Assembly: GCA_934202525.1 (NCBI GenBank) | Contig: CAKPYB010000014.1 | Coordinates: forward strand, 9,732-73,731 | Length of the DNA: 64,000 nucleotides | Direction: 5' to 3' | Source of the DNA: an uncultured Prevotella sp. | Lineage (GTDB): Bacteria; Bacteroidota; Bacteroidia; Bacteroidales; Bacteroidaceae | Shown here: in pieces, positions 48,326 to 56,231 of the stretch | How the letters are laid out: every line of letters starts with the position of its first letter | Position numbering within the stretch: the stretch's first letter is position 1 | The notes under the pieces: model-generated | What the model was told of the DNA's origin: nothing | Seen by the model: only the letters and a program-made list of their open reading frames with translations | Databases searched by the model: none | Translations under genes and position numbers: made by a program

Positions 48326-50452
48326 ATGAAAAGACTTGCGTTAGTAGCATCCTTCTGTGGCATTACCATAACACAGATGATGGCACAGAACATCAACGGC
48401 GAACAGATTTCCGACACGACCCTATTTGATAAGTTCTCCAAAGAACTTGGCGAAGTGGTGGTGAAAGCTCATCTTCCTCAATATAAGAAGACCCACGAAG
48501 GACTGCTGACCAACGTGGCAGGAACCGTGCTTAGCAAGATGGGTACGGCAGAAGATGTATTGAAGCATGTGCCGAGTATCGTGAAGAAGAAAGATGGATA
48601 TGAGGTGGTCGGCAAGGGTACACCTGTTATATATATCAACGGCAGGAAGATGCAAGACATCAGTGAGTTGGATAACATTAAATCTTCTGACATCAAGAGT
48701 GTGGAAGTCATCCAGAATCCTGGAGCTACCTACGATGCTTCGGTAAATGCGGTAATCAAAATCAAGACCATCAAGAAGAAAGGCGAAGGCTTCGGCTTTG
48801 ATACTCGCTCTGTGTATTGGTACAATAAGCACGACAATACCATCCAACAGGTTAACATGAACTATCGTCATAATGGACTGAATCTCTTTGCCACTTATAA
48901 GTTCTCTGATGCAACATGGATGCAAAAGGCCACCTACGAACAGACTGTACATGTCGATACGCTTTGGCAACAGCATAACAACAACGAAGTAACAGGTCGC
49001 ATAGAATCGCATCGTCTTATCAGTGGTTTTAGCTATGATTTCAATGCCAATCATTCCATTGGTGCGAGATACACCTTGACCTCGCCAGGCTATTCTCGCT
49101 CAAAAGATTTTTTCGATAGTCAGGTAACTGCCGACGGTAAGTTTTACGACTATATCAAAACCGATGGTCTGACGGTTGACAAGGACAATCCTAGCCATCA
49201 ATTGAATGCCTACTACAACGGCACATTGGGCAAGACCACTATTGATCTGAATACCGACCTCTATTTCACTACCAACAGGGCTTATGCCTATAGCGATGAA
49301 CAGAGCCAGGAGCACGATTCTCGTAACGTCAACTCCAAGAATCGTGTGAGCAATAAGATGGTAGCTACCAAACTCGTAATTACCTCTCCTCTCTTAGGCG
49401 GTAATCTCTCCTATGGAGCTGAGTATATCCATACCCGTCGTAACGATGACTACGAAGTGAATCGTACCGACCTCCTTGCCAACTCTTATAGCAAATTGGA
49501 GGAGCAGACGGCAAGTCCATTTATCCAATACGCACGCCTCACCCCGATAGGAAACATCACGGCAGGATTGCGATACGAGTATGTAAGATTCAAGTATTAT
49601 GATGCAGGCATCTATCAGCCCGAGCAGAGTCGCTCCTTCCGTAACCTCTTTCCTACCATCAGCTATGGTGCGAAGATAGGTAAGGTAATGGCACAGTTGA
49701 GCTATTCGGTAAAGACCTCTCGTCCTTCATATAGTCAACTGAGCAACAATGTATCTTATATGAATCGATTTACTCGCCAGACAGGTAATCCTTATCTCGA
49801 CAACGAAACTAATCACAGAGTGGAATTATCGGGTGTATGGAAGTTCATCCAGTTTATGGTCAACTACAAGGACTCTCGCAATGCCATCATCTATTGGGCG
49901 GAGCAAATACCTGGGAACGAAGCTATTACCATGATAAGTCGTAAGAACGTGAAGAGCCTCAAGAGCATGACTGCCTACATCAGTGCCGCTCCAAAGATAG
50001 GCATTTGGGCGCCGCAAATCAACTTGGGCATGCAGAAGCCCTGGTTCACCCTCCATACTGATGTGGCATCTTATCGCTTGAATCGTCCTATCTTCATGGG
50101 CAACTTCAACAATGCCTTCTCCTTGCCATGCGGCATCACCCTTAACATGGATTATCGCTATCAGAGCAAGGGTAACACGATGAATGTATATCTTGCCAAA
50201 GAGCAGCATGTACTGGATGTCAGCATCAGCAAGTCATTCCTAAAGGATGCCCTTACCTTGGAAATAAAAGGCAACGACCTGCTTTATAAATGTTGGGATG
50301 CCGACCTGCTCTATAACCAGAAGATGGAACTCTTGCAAGTGTCTAAGCGAGGTACGAGAGACCTGCAACTCACCCTTCGCTATAAGTTCAATACCACAAG
50401 CAGCAAGTACAAGGGAACTGGTGCCGGTAATGCAGAGCTGAATCGACTATAA
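48326..50452 (+). CDS. Outer-membrane beta-barrel / TonB-dependent receptor family protein B
   Basis: 708 residues from the ATG at 48326 (MKRLALVASFCGITITQMMA); the in-frame ATG at 48269 is upstream of a likely -7 box (near 48282). Plug-like domain about 25-160 (GELGEVVVKAHLPQY-type segment, VLKHVPSIVKKKDGYEVVGK, GTPVIYINGRKMQDISELDN, SVEVIQNPGATYDASVNAVI), then barrel strands ending DLQLTLRYKFNTTSSKY. This is the OMP_b-brl_3 pattern. It diverges from the LytTR operon and is probably under the same regulator. Ligand unknown. Confidence 0.82.
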   Translation: MKRLALVASFCGITITQMMAQNINGEQISDTTLFDKFSKELGEVVVKAHLPQYKKTHEGLLTNVAGTVLSKMGTAEDVLKHVPSIVKKKDGYEVVGKGTPVIYINGRKMQDISELDNIKSSDIKSVEVIQNPGATYDASVNAVIKIKTIKKKGEGFGFDTRSVYWYNKHDNTIQQVNMNYRHNGLNLFATYKFSDATWMQKATYEQTVHVDTLWQQHNNNEVTGRIESHRLISGFSYDFNANHSIGARYTLTSPGYSRSKDFFDSQVTADGKFYDYIKTDGLTVDKDNPSHQLNAYYNGTLGKTTIDLNTDLYFTTNRAYAYSDEQSQEHDSRNVNSKNRVSNKMVATKLVITSPLLGGNLSYGAEYIHTRRNDDYEVNRTDLLANSYSKLEEQTASPFIQYARLTPIGNITAGLRYEYVRFKYYDAGIYQPEQSRSFRNLFPTISYGAKIGKVMAQLSYSVKTSRPSYSQLSNNVSYMNRFTRQTGNPYLDNETNHRVELSGVWKFIQFMVNYKDSRNAIIYWAEQIPGNEAITMISRKNVKSLKSMTAYISAAPKIGIWAPQINLGMQKPWFTLHTDVASYRLNRPIFMGNFNNAFSLPCGITLNMDYRYQSKGNTMNVYLAKEQHVLDVSISKSFLKDALTLEIKGNDLLYKCWDADLLYNQKMELLQVSKRGTRDLQLTLRYKFNTTSSKYKGTGAGNAELNRL

Positions 50453-50503
50453 ATATCTTTTATTACTTTTATTCGAAAGTAGAGACATTTTCCTAAAAGG
50501 GGA

Positions 50504-50540
50504 ACAAAAAAGCAGCATGCCACAAAGGGGCTTGCTGCTC
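50504..50540 (-). terminator. Terminator of the arg operon after argD
   Basis: AGCAGCATGCC (50511-50521) pairs with GGCTTGCTGCT (50529-50539, one mismatch); the minus strand runs into TTTTTTG. Confidence 0.7.
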
Positions 50541-50605
50541 ATGATAGGAGTGTTTCCTATTTCTTTTATGGGTTGAGTTTTCTTTATATCCTTATCTCAA
50601 TGGAT

Positions 50606-51748
50606 TTATACTTCCTTCAATACGGTTTCCAATCTTCCGATGAAGTCATCGACATTCTCCTTGGTCAATACCAATGGAGGGAGGATACGGAGGATGTTGG
50701 TGCCGGCGCAACCGGTGAAGCAATGCTGCTCGTGGATGAGCTTGCTGCGAACTTCCTTGTGAGGAATATCGAGTACGGCTCCTACCATCAAACCACGGCC
50801 ACGAACCTCTGTGATATGGCTGTTGCGCTTCTGCAACTCCTTCAGCTGGGCGATGAGATATTCGCCAACCTCATGCGCATTCTGTACCAGGTTCTCCTTC
50901 TCGAATACATCGAGAACGGCGAGAGCGGCTGTGCATGCCAAGTGATTGCCACCGAAGGTAGTACCCAGCTGACCATATACAGGAGTAAACTCAGGAGAAA
51001 TCAACACACCACCCATAGGGAAACCATTGCCGATACCCTTGGCTACGGTGATAAGATCTGGCTTGATGCCCAACCACTGGTGTGCAAAGAACTTACCGCT
51101 TCTACCATAACCGCACTGGATTTCATCGCAAATCAGGAAAGTGCCGTATTTCTTGCAGGCTGTCTGCAAACCCTGAGCAAACTCAGGAGTTACCATGTTG
51201 CAACCACCTACGCCCTGAATCGCCTCGATGATACAAGCGCAGACATCGCCCTTGGCAAGTTCTTTCTCCCAAGCCTCCAAATCGTTGATAGGAAGATAGG
51301 TTACGTGACCATTATCATTGATAGGAGCGATGATCTTTGGATTATTTGTTACCTCTACGGCAAGGGATGTTCTGCCGTGGAAAGCCTTCTCTATAGAAAG
51401 CACGCGGGTTCTTCCGTTGGTGAATGAAGCCAGCTTCAAGGCATTCTCATTTGCCTCGGCACCAGAGTTGATGAGGAAGAACTGATAATCTTCATAACCG
51501 CTTATCTTGCCCAGACGCTCAGCGAGTTTCACCTGCAACTTGTTGATGACAGAGTTGGAATAGAAACCCAGGTTGTTCAACTGGTTGGTGAGCATCTCCA
51601 CATAGTGAGGATGGCAATGACCGATGCTGATAACGGCATGACCGCCATAGAGGTCGAGGTATTCCTGACCCTTGTCGTCCCATACCTTACAGCCCTTACC
51701 TTTTACTATATTAATATCGAAAAGAGGATATACGTCGTATAAATTCAT
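50606..51748 (-). CDS. argD: Acetylornithine/succinylornithine aminotransferase
   Basis: 380 residues. Class III PLP aminotransferase: NSGAEANENALKLA (94-107), the CDEIQCGYGRSGKFF segment near 207-221, PLP lysine K237 in TVAKGIGNGFPMG, and GTTFGGNHLACTAA. It makes N-acyl-ornithine from N-acyl-glutamate semialdehyde, with glutamate as amino donor. In this genome the acyl group is likely succinyl, given the ArgF' variant. An AGTGAAGA element lies directly in front of its ATG. Last gene of the arg operon. Confidence 0.93.
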   Translation of the reverse strand: MNLYDVYPLFDINIVKGKGCKVWDDKGQEYLDLYGGHAVISIGHCHPHYVEMLTNQLNNLGFYSNSVINKLQVKLAERLGKISGYEDYQFFLINSGAEANENALKLASFTNGRTRVLSIEKAFHGRTSLAVEVTNNPKIIAPINDNGHVTYLPINDLEAWEKELAKGDVCACIIEAIQGVGGCNMVTPEFAQGLQTACKKYGTFLICDEIQCGYGRSGKFFAHQWLGIKPDLITVAKGIGNGFPMGGVLISPEFTPVYGQLGTTFGGNHLACTAALAVLDVFEKENLVQNAHEVGEYLIAQLKELQKRNSHITEVRGRGLMVGAVLDIPHKEVRSKLIHEQHCFTGCAGTNILRILPPLVLTKENVDDFIGRLETVLKEV

Positions 51749-51756
51749 AATTTAAG

Positions 51757-51949
51757 TGAAGAGATTTAAGTGAAGAGTGAAGAACGAAGAGTGAAGAATT
51801 CTCTTGCTTTAGAACCTAACTTTGTTCTTATTCTTCTATGATGAAACTGATATTGTTCTTGTTAAGTGAAGTATAACGTAAGAGTGAAGCGTGAATAATC
51901 CAAAATAGCATTTGAATTCTTCACTCTTCACTCTTCGTTCTTCACTTAG
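51757..51949. mobile_element. AGTGAAGA-family inverted-repeat element without a gene (argC-argD gap)
   Basis: On the operon strand the element begins with TAAGTGAAGAACGAAGAG at the argC stop (overlapping it) and ends with CTTCACTCTTCACTTAAAT before the argD start. The arms are inverted copies. The inner 100 bp have no ORF but keep the GAATTCAAATGCT inner edge shared with the gene-carrying copy at 52950-53439. Degenerate extra copies of the TTCACT word are inside. Confidence 0.7.
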
Positions 51950-52947
51950 AAAGCCGAAGGCTTAAGCCTGAGGCCTGCTGTCTGGTCGAGACCAAACATG
52001 ATGTTCATGTTCTGAACAGCCTGACCGACGGCACCCTTCAGAAGGTTGTCGATGCAAGAGGTGATGAGGAGCTTATCGCCATACTTATCCACATGAACCA
52101 GGCACTTGTTGGTATTCACCACCTGCTTCAGGTCGATTGCCTTATCCACATAGTGGGTAAACTTCGCATCCTTGTAGAACTCCTTGTAACCTGCTACGAT
52201 TTCCTCGATAGGCTTATCGGTCTTCACTACTTCTGTAGCGAAGATGCCACGGGCGAAGTCGCCACGGTAAGGGATGAAGTCGATGGCTGCATCGAGATAA
52301 CCCTGTGTCTGCTTCAGACTCTCACGAATCTCTGGCACGTGCTGATGGTTGAATGCCTTGTAGATGCTCATGTTGTTGTTGCGCCAGGAGAAATGGGTAG
52401 TGGCTCCTGGCTTCTGACCAGCACCTGTACTACCGGTAATGGCATTAACAGATACATCGCTGTTGATGAGGCCCATCTTAGCAGCAGGCAACAAACCAAG
52501 TTGAATGCAAGTTGCAAAACAACCTGGGTTTGCCACGTGCTGAGCTACGGCTATTTTTGATTCATTTATTTCTGGAAGACCATATACAAAATCGTGAGCG
52601 GCTGGGGTTGGCTGCTGGGTAGCAACCACAGTCTCTGGGGCAAGACGGAAGTCCTGTGCCAGGTCGATAATCTTCACGTTCTCCGGAACATTGTGCTCCT
52701 TCAGGAACGCCTCGCTCTTGCCGTGACCGAAGCAGAAGAAGATGACATCCACCTGGTCGAAAGGCATCTCGGCGGTAAACTTCAAATCAGTCTCGCCATA
52801 CAATCCCTCGTGAACCTCAGCCACCAGGTTGCCGGCGTTACTCTCGCTGTTGGCGAATACAATCTCTGCCTCAGGATGGTTGATAAGGAGGCGAATCAAC
52901 TCACCTCCTGTATAACCAGCTGCTCCTAAAATACCTACTTTTACCAT
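51946..52947 (-). CDS. argC: N-acetyl/succinyl-gamma-glutamyl-phosphate reductase
   Basis: 333 residues. NADPH-binding GILGAAGYTGGELIRLL (6-22), catalytic C143 in ANPGCFATC, ASTG-type loop ITGSTGAGQKPG, and active-site histidine region NHQHVPEI. It reduces N-acyl-glutamyl phosphate to the semialdehyde. Stop codon TAA overlaps the start of the downstream repeat element. The upstream gap holds another copy of that element with a four-helix-bundle gene inside. Confidence 0.95.
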   Translation of the reverse strand: MVKVGILGAAGYTGGELIRLLINHPEAEIVFANSESNAGNLVAEVHEGLYGETDLKFTAEMPFDQVDVIFFCFGHGKSEAFLKEHNVPENVKIIDLAQDFRLAPETVVATQQPTPAAHDFVYGLPEINESKIAVAQHVANPGCFATCIQLGLLPAAKMGLINSDVSVNAITGSTGAGQKPGATTHFSWRNNNMSIYKAFNHQHVPEIRESLKQTQGYLDAAIDFIPYRGDFARGIFATEVVKTDKPIEEIVAGYKEFYKDAKFTHYVDKAIDLKQVVNTNKCLVHVDKYGDKLLITSCIDNLLKGAVGQAVQNMNIMFGLDQTAGLRLKPSAF

Positions 52948-52949
52948 AA

Positions 52950-53439
52950 TTTAAGTGAAGAGTGAAGAACGAAGAGTGAAGAATTCTCTTGTCCTTCTGG
53001 TTATTTGTTGTTTCTTTGTTTTGTCGTCTTTATGGATGAAACGAGGAGTGCAATCAATTCATTACAGTCATTGAGCATACTTTCGAATGCATTTTGGTCA
53101 ATGTAGTCTGTGTCATGAAGAAGGTTCAGCCAATAGTAAGTTTCGTTTCCTTCTTTTAGAGCTATGGAAAGTTTGTTGGCAAAGTCTTGTGGACTTTGAG
53201 CAAACTCAGCTTCTCTAACTAAAGCTCCTATGGCAGTTCCTGAGCGAAGAATTTGATTTGTAATGGTAAACTCCTTTTTGCAAGAATTGATATGTTTAAC
53301 CATTTTTACAATTCTCACTGCAAAGAGATAACTCTTCGTATGTAAAGGAGAATTCTCCCTATTATATTCGTTAATATTTTTAAATCCCATCACAAAAGCA
53401 TTTGAATTCTTCACTCTTCACTCTTCGTTCTTCACTTAA
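52950..53439. mobile_element. AGTGAAGA-family inverted-repeat element carrying a four-helix-bundle gene (argG-argC gap)
   Basis: Left arm 52950-52986 (TTTAAGTGAAGAGTGAAGAA and onward to GAATTC) and right arm 53404-53439 (GAATTC on to TCTTCGTTCTTCACTTAA) are inverted copies. The gene at 53001-53390 fills the interior. The arms abut the argC start on one side and the argG stop on the other. I infer a small mobile or once-mobile cassette; no transposase is encoded. Confidence 0.65.
53001..53390 (-). CDS. Four-helix-bundle protein, S23/IVP family
   Basis: 129 residues from the ATG at 53390 (MGFKNINEYNRENSP); a GTG at 53414 lies in the repeat arm and is less likely. Family features: KSYLFAVRIVKMVKHI, ITNQILRSGTAIGALVREAE, FAQSPQDFANKLSIALKEGN, ETYYWLNLLHDTDYI. 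The family includes 23S rRNA intervening-sequence proteins and the Avd protein of diversity-generating retroelements; orphan copies are frequent in Bacteroidota, function unknown. No reverse transcriptase is nearby. It is held within inverted repeats inside the arg operon, so it would be transcribed with it. Confidence 0.88.
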   Translation of the reverse strand: MGFKNINEYNRENSPLHTKSYLFAVRIVKMVKHINSCKKEFTITNQILRSGTAIGALVREAEFAQSPQDFANKLSIALKEGNETYYWLNLLHDTDYIDQNAFESMLNDCNELIALLVSSIKTTKQRNNK

Positions 53440-53440
53440 C

Positions 53441-54643
53441 TTATCTTTGTTCGTCTGGGTGCATACCATAATAAACACGGAGTGGAGTAGAGCTTACCTT
53501 GATGAAGCCCTTCGCATCCTCGGCTGTCCAACCGTGCTGCATCTCACCATACTCACCGAGCTTAGACTTGGTCAAATCGTCTGGTGAATCGATACCTACA
53601 GTCTGGAAACTGTATGGACGGAGCTTCAAGATGGCTGTACCGTTTACGTTACGCTGAGAAGATGTCAGCATAGCCTCGATATCCGGCATCACTGGCTCCA
53701 GGTACTGACTCTCGTGGAGGAACATTCCGTACCAGTTGCCTACCTGGTCCTTCCAATACTGCTGCCACTTGCTCAATGTGCTCTTCTCCAACAGGCGGTG
53801 AGCCTCGATGATGAGCTTAGGAGCTGCAGCCTCGAAAGCTACACGACCCTTGATGCCGATGATTGTATCACCCACGTTGCAGTCGCGACCGATGGCGTAA
53901 GAAGCGCCAATCTCCTCAATCTTCTGGATGGCTGCAATCTTATCATCAAACTTCTCGCCGTTGACAGCTACAATCTCACCCTTCTCGAAGGTAATCTTCA
54001 GCTCAGCCTCTTCTTCCTTCGCAGTAACGTGCTTCAGGTAAGCCTCCTCTGGAAGACCCTGGGTTGGGTCGAGAATCTCACCACCGCAGATACTGGTTCC
54101 CCAGATACCTACATTATAAGAATACTTCAACTTGGTGAAGTCTGCATAGAAGCCGTGCTCGTTCAGGTAGTCAACCTCCTCCTTACGAGAAAGTGCCTTG
54201 TCGCGGGTCAATGTGATGATCTCTACACCAGGAGCCATAACCAGGAAGGTCATGTCGAAACGAATCTGGTCGTTGCCGGCACCTGTACTTCCGTGAGCGA
54301 TGGCATCAGCACCAATCTCCTTGGCGTAACGTGCGATGGCGATAGCCTGGAAGATACGCTCAGAAGATACTGAGATAGGGTAGCAGTTGTTGCGGAGTAC
54401 ATTACCGAAAATCATGTATTTCAATGATTTCTCGTAATACTCGTGGGTAACGTCGAGAGTGACGTATGCCTTGGCACCCAACTTATATGCATTTTCCTCG
54501 TTGGTCTTCAACTGCTCGGCAGAGAAACCACCTGTGTTAGCGCATGCTGCATAAACATCCCAGCCATCCTGGGTCAACTTCATTACTGTGTATGATGTAT
54601 CGAGACCGCCGCTGAAAGCGACTACTACTTTTTTATTTGCCAT
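53441..54643 (-). CDS. argG: Argininosuccinate synthase
   Basis: 400 residues. N-terminal P-loop VVAFSGGLDTSYTVMKL (ATP pyrophosphatase SGGLDTS at 10-16), then GSTGAGNDQIRFD near 118-130 and GIKGRVAFEAAAPKLI near 268-283. It joins citrulline and aspartate with ATP. In the succinylated pathway, citrulline arises after deacylation of N-succinylcitrulline; no deacylase gene is in the window. Preceded by a CACCTTATTATATATAAGG motif in the gap behind the GNAT gene; the downstream repeat element begins 3 bp after its stop. Confidence 0.96.
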   Translation of the reverse strand: MANKKVVVAFSGGLDTSYTVMKLTQDGWDVYAACANTGGFSAEQLKTNEENAYKLGAKAYVTLDVTHEYYEKSLKYMIFGNVLRNNCYPISVSSERIFQAIAIARYAKEIGADAIAHGSTGAGNDQIRFDMTFLVMAPGVEIITLTRDKALSRKEEVDYLNEHGFYADFTKLKYSYNVGIWGTSICGGEILDPTQGLPEEAYLKHVTAKEEEAELKITFEKGEIVAVNGEKFDDKIAAIQKIEEIGASYAIGRDCNVGDTIIGIKGRVAFEAAAPKLIIEAHRLLEKSTLSKWQQYWKDQVGNWYGMFLHESQYLEPVMPDIEAMLTSSQRNVNGTAILKLRPYSFQTVGIDSPDDLTKSKLGEYGEMQHGWTAEDAKGFIKVSSTPLRVYYGMHPDEQR

Positions 54644-54701
54644 TTTATTTTATGTTTAATATGTGGTGAATAATGTTTAGAAGGCATTCTTGCCAACACC
54701 T

Positions 54702-54715
54702 TATTATATATAAGG
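54702..54715. promoter_or_regulatory. Recurring CCTTATTATATATAAGG motif between the GNAT gene and argG
   Basis: An AT-rich near-palindrome, seen again (in part or whole) near 5290, 11507, 14610, 20497, 55375 and 57583. Function unknown. Confidence 0.35.
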
Positions 54716-54717
54716 AT

Positions 54718-55329
54718 TTAAATTTCTGCAGATGGACCGTCAATCTTACGGATTCTCTCAATCACCTCCTGAGGAAGCTTGATAGGCAGATGCTCCTCTG
54801 GGTCGAAGAGCATGGCGGTGCAGATGCAGTATTTGCGGTTGGTACGATGGAGGACATCCACGTTGATGCAACCCTCGCAACCACGCCAGAATGACTCATC
54901 ATCGGTCAGGTCGGCGAAGGTAACAGGAAGATAACCCAGCTGGGTGTTCATCTTCATCACAGCCGAACCGGATGTCAAAGAGAAAATCTTGGCATGAGGC
55001 CATCGCTGTCGGGCGAGCGTAAAGGTAAGGTTCTTGATACGCTTTGCCAGTCCCATACCACGGAAGTCTGGGTGAACGATCAAACCTGATGTGGTAACAT
55101 AGTGCTTGTTGCCCCATGTCTCGATGTAGCTGAAACCAGCGAACTTATCGCCCTGGAGAGCGATGACCGCCTTGGCTTCGCGCATCTTGGTGGCAACATA
55201 CTCTGGTGAACGCTTAGCGATACCAGAACCACGTTTCTTTGCAGCTTCTGCGATTGTAGTCAGAATGGTGTCGATGTACTTGATGTGACTTTCGTCAGCC
55301 ACCATTACTTTAACTTCTGCTTCTTCCAT
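54718..55329 (-). CDS. GNAT acetyltransferase, candidate N-acylglutamate synthase
   Basis: 203 residues. GNAT core: VKVMVADESHIKYIDTILTT at the start, SGLIVHPDFRGMGLAKRIKN (the V-x-PxxRGxGLA acetyl-CoA loop near 92-106), then TSGSAVMKMNTQLGYLPV. The tail has a cysteine-rich stretch (WRGCEGCINVDVLHRTNRKY). Its place between argR and argG, preceded by a perfect ARG box (55397-55410), makes it a strong candidate for the first, N-acylating step of arginine synthesis; no argA or argJ is seen here. The acyl group (acetyl or succinyl) is not determined. Confidence 0.8.
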   Translation of the reverse strand: MEEAEVKVMVADESHIKYIDTILTTIAEAAKKRGSGIAKRSPEYVATKMREAKAVIALQGDKFAGFSYIETWGNKHYVTTSGLIVHPDFRGMGLAKRIKNLTFTLARQRWPHAKIFSLTSGSAVMKMNTQLGYLPVTFADLTDDESFWRGCEGCINVDVLHRTNRKYCICTAMLFDPEEHLPIKLPQEVIERIRKIDGPSAEI

Positions 55330-55396
55330 TTTTTCTCTTCTATCTTAAAATGTTTTTGTTTTAATATTCTTTCTTTATATAATAAGGTGTATGTTT

Positions 55397-55410
55397 TGCA
55401 TAAAAATGCA
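55397..55410. promoter_or_regulatory. ARG box (ArgR operator)
   Basis: TGCATAAAAATGCA is a perfect palindrome TGCAT-AAAA-ATGCA, the layout of the ARG box half-site pair. It lies 2 bp after the argR stop and 67 bp before the GNAT start, so it should control GNAT-argG-argC-argD. Confidence 0.75.
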
Positions 55411-55412
55411 CC

Positions 55413-55901
55413 TTATACATATTTATGGTGTATGTCAGGAATAACCTCTGCCAGTGCATTGATGATTTCCTCTTCTGTTGTCCCTTTCTTTTTAACCAGG
55501 AAGATGGTGTCATCGCCTGCGATGGTTCCCAGAATTTGAGGAATGTCACTATTGTCTATGTTATAGGCAATGCTGCTTGCATATCCCGGACGGGTCTTGA
55601 TCACGACCATGTTTCCAGAGAAGTTGATAGACTGGAATCCGGTATTCACCATCATCTTGCTCACTGGAATATGGTTTGATACTCTCTTATATAATGTATC
55701 ATTGGGCAGAACATACGCATATTTTCCACTCGAAGATGCTGCTTTTGCTACTTTGAGCAGTTTTAAGTCACGGCTCAATGTAGCTTGCGTAATCTTAAAG
55801 CCTTCTTTGTGAAGAGCCTCCAAAAGTTGGTCTTGCGAACTCAACTCCTGACTTGATATGAGCATCTTCAAAGTTTCCAATCTGCTATTCTTTGCCTTCA
55901 T
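55413..55901 (-). CDS. argR: Arginine repressor
   Basis: 162 residues from the ATG at 55901 (MKAKNSRLETLKMLISSQEL); longer in-frame starts precede the promoter. N-terminal winged HTH (SSQDQLLEALHKEGFKITQA, TLSRDLKLLKV), C-terminal hexamerisation and arginine-binding part with IPQILGTIAGDDTIFLV (the GDDT motif). It represses or activates arginine genes in response to arginine. An ARG box lies right after its stop, and half-sites lie upstream of its own promoter, indicating control of the arg operon and probably itself. Confidence 0.95.
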   Translation of the reverse strand: MKAKNSRLETLKMLISSQELSSQDQLLEALHKEGFKITQATLSRDLKLLKVAKAASSSGKYAYVLPNDTLYKRVSNHIPVSKMMVNTGFQSINFSGNMVVIKTRPGYASSIAYNIDNSDIPQILGTIAGDDTIFLVKKKGTTEEEIINALAEVIPDIHHKYV

Positions 55902-55930
55902 ATGCTGTATTTTTATTCGTTTAACGGCTG

Positions 55931-55962
55931 CAAAATTACAATATATTTTGCAAATAACCAAA
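55931..55962 (-). promoter_or_regulatory. argR: argR promoter
   Basis: On the minus strand, TTTG (55962-55959) and TAATTTTG (55938-55931) are separated by 20 bp; ATG 29 bp further. Confidence 0.7.
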
Positions 55963-55978
55963 TAAAATGAAAGAAAAA

Positions 55979-56037
55979 TGCATAAAATAACATTATTTTG
56001 TCTTTCGTTATGCATAAACGTGGAATAAATATGCATA
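55979..56037. promoter_or_regulatory. Cluster of ARG half-sites between argR and ino1
   Basis: TGCAT at 55979-55983 and 56011-56015, and GGAAT-AAAT-ATGCA at 56022-56035, a near-match to the ARG box. Upstream of argR (and of the divergent inositol gene). Confidence 0.55.
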
Positions 56038-56170
56038 TATTATCTTCTTTCATACAAATATTCTACACTTGGCTTTTGATGCAGAATAGCCTTTTTATCC
56101 ATTTTAAGCTAATTATTGTAAATTATTGAAAAAAATCTACGGAAACCGCATCGGTTCAATAAGTTTTTGT

Positions 56171-56178
56171 TATCTTTG
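56171..56178 (+). promoter_or_regulatory. -7 box of the inositol-phosphate synthase gene
   Basis: TATCTTTG, 53 bp upstream of the ATG at 56232. Confidence 0.65.
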
Positions 56179-56231
56179 CAGACACAATTCTTAGATTATA
56201 ATCAACTTAATATAAAATAAACCTTTAGAAG

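Noticed and set aside
53001..53390. Diversity-generating retroelement accessory gene (avd)
   Set aside because: The protein fold class fits, but there is no reverse transcriptase and no template/variable repeat pair in the window.
55902..56036. N-terminal extension of ArgR
   Set aside because: It would lie upstream of the clear promoter at 55931-55962 and is hydrophobic, unlike ArgR.
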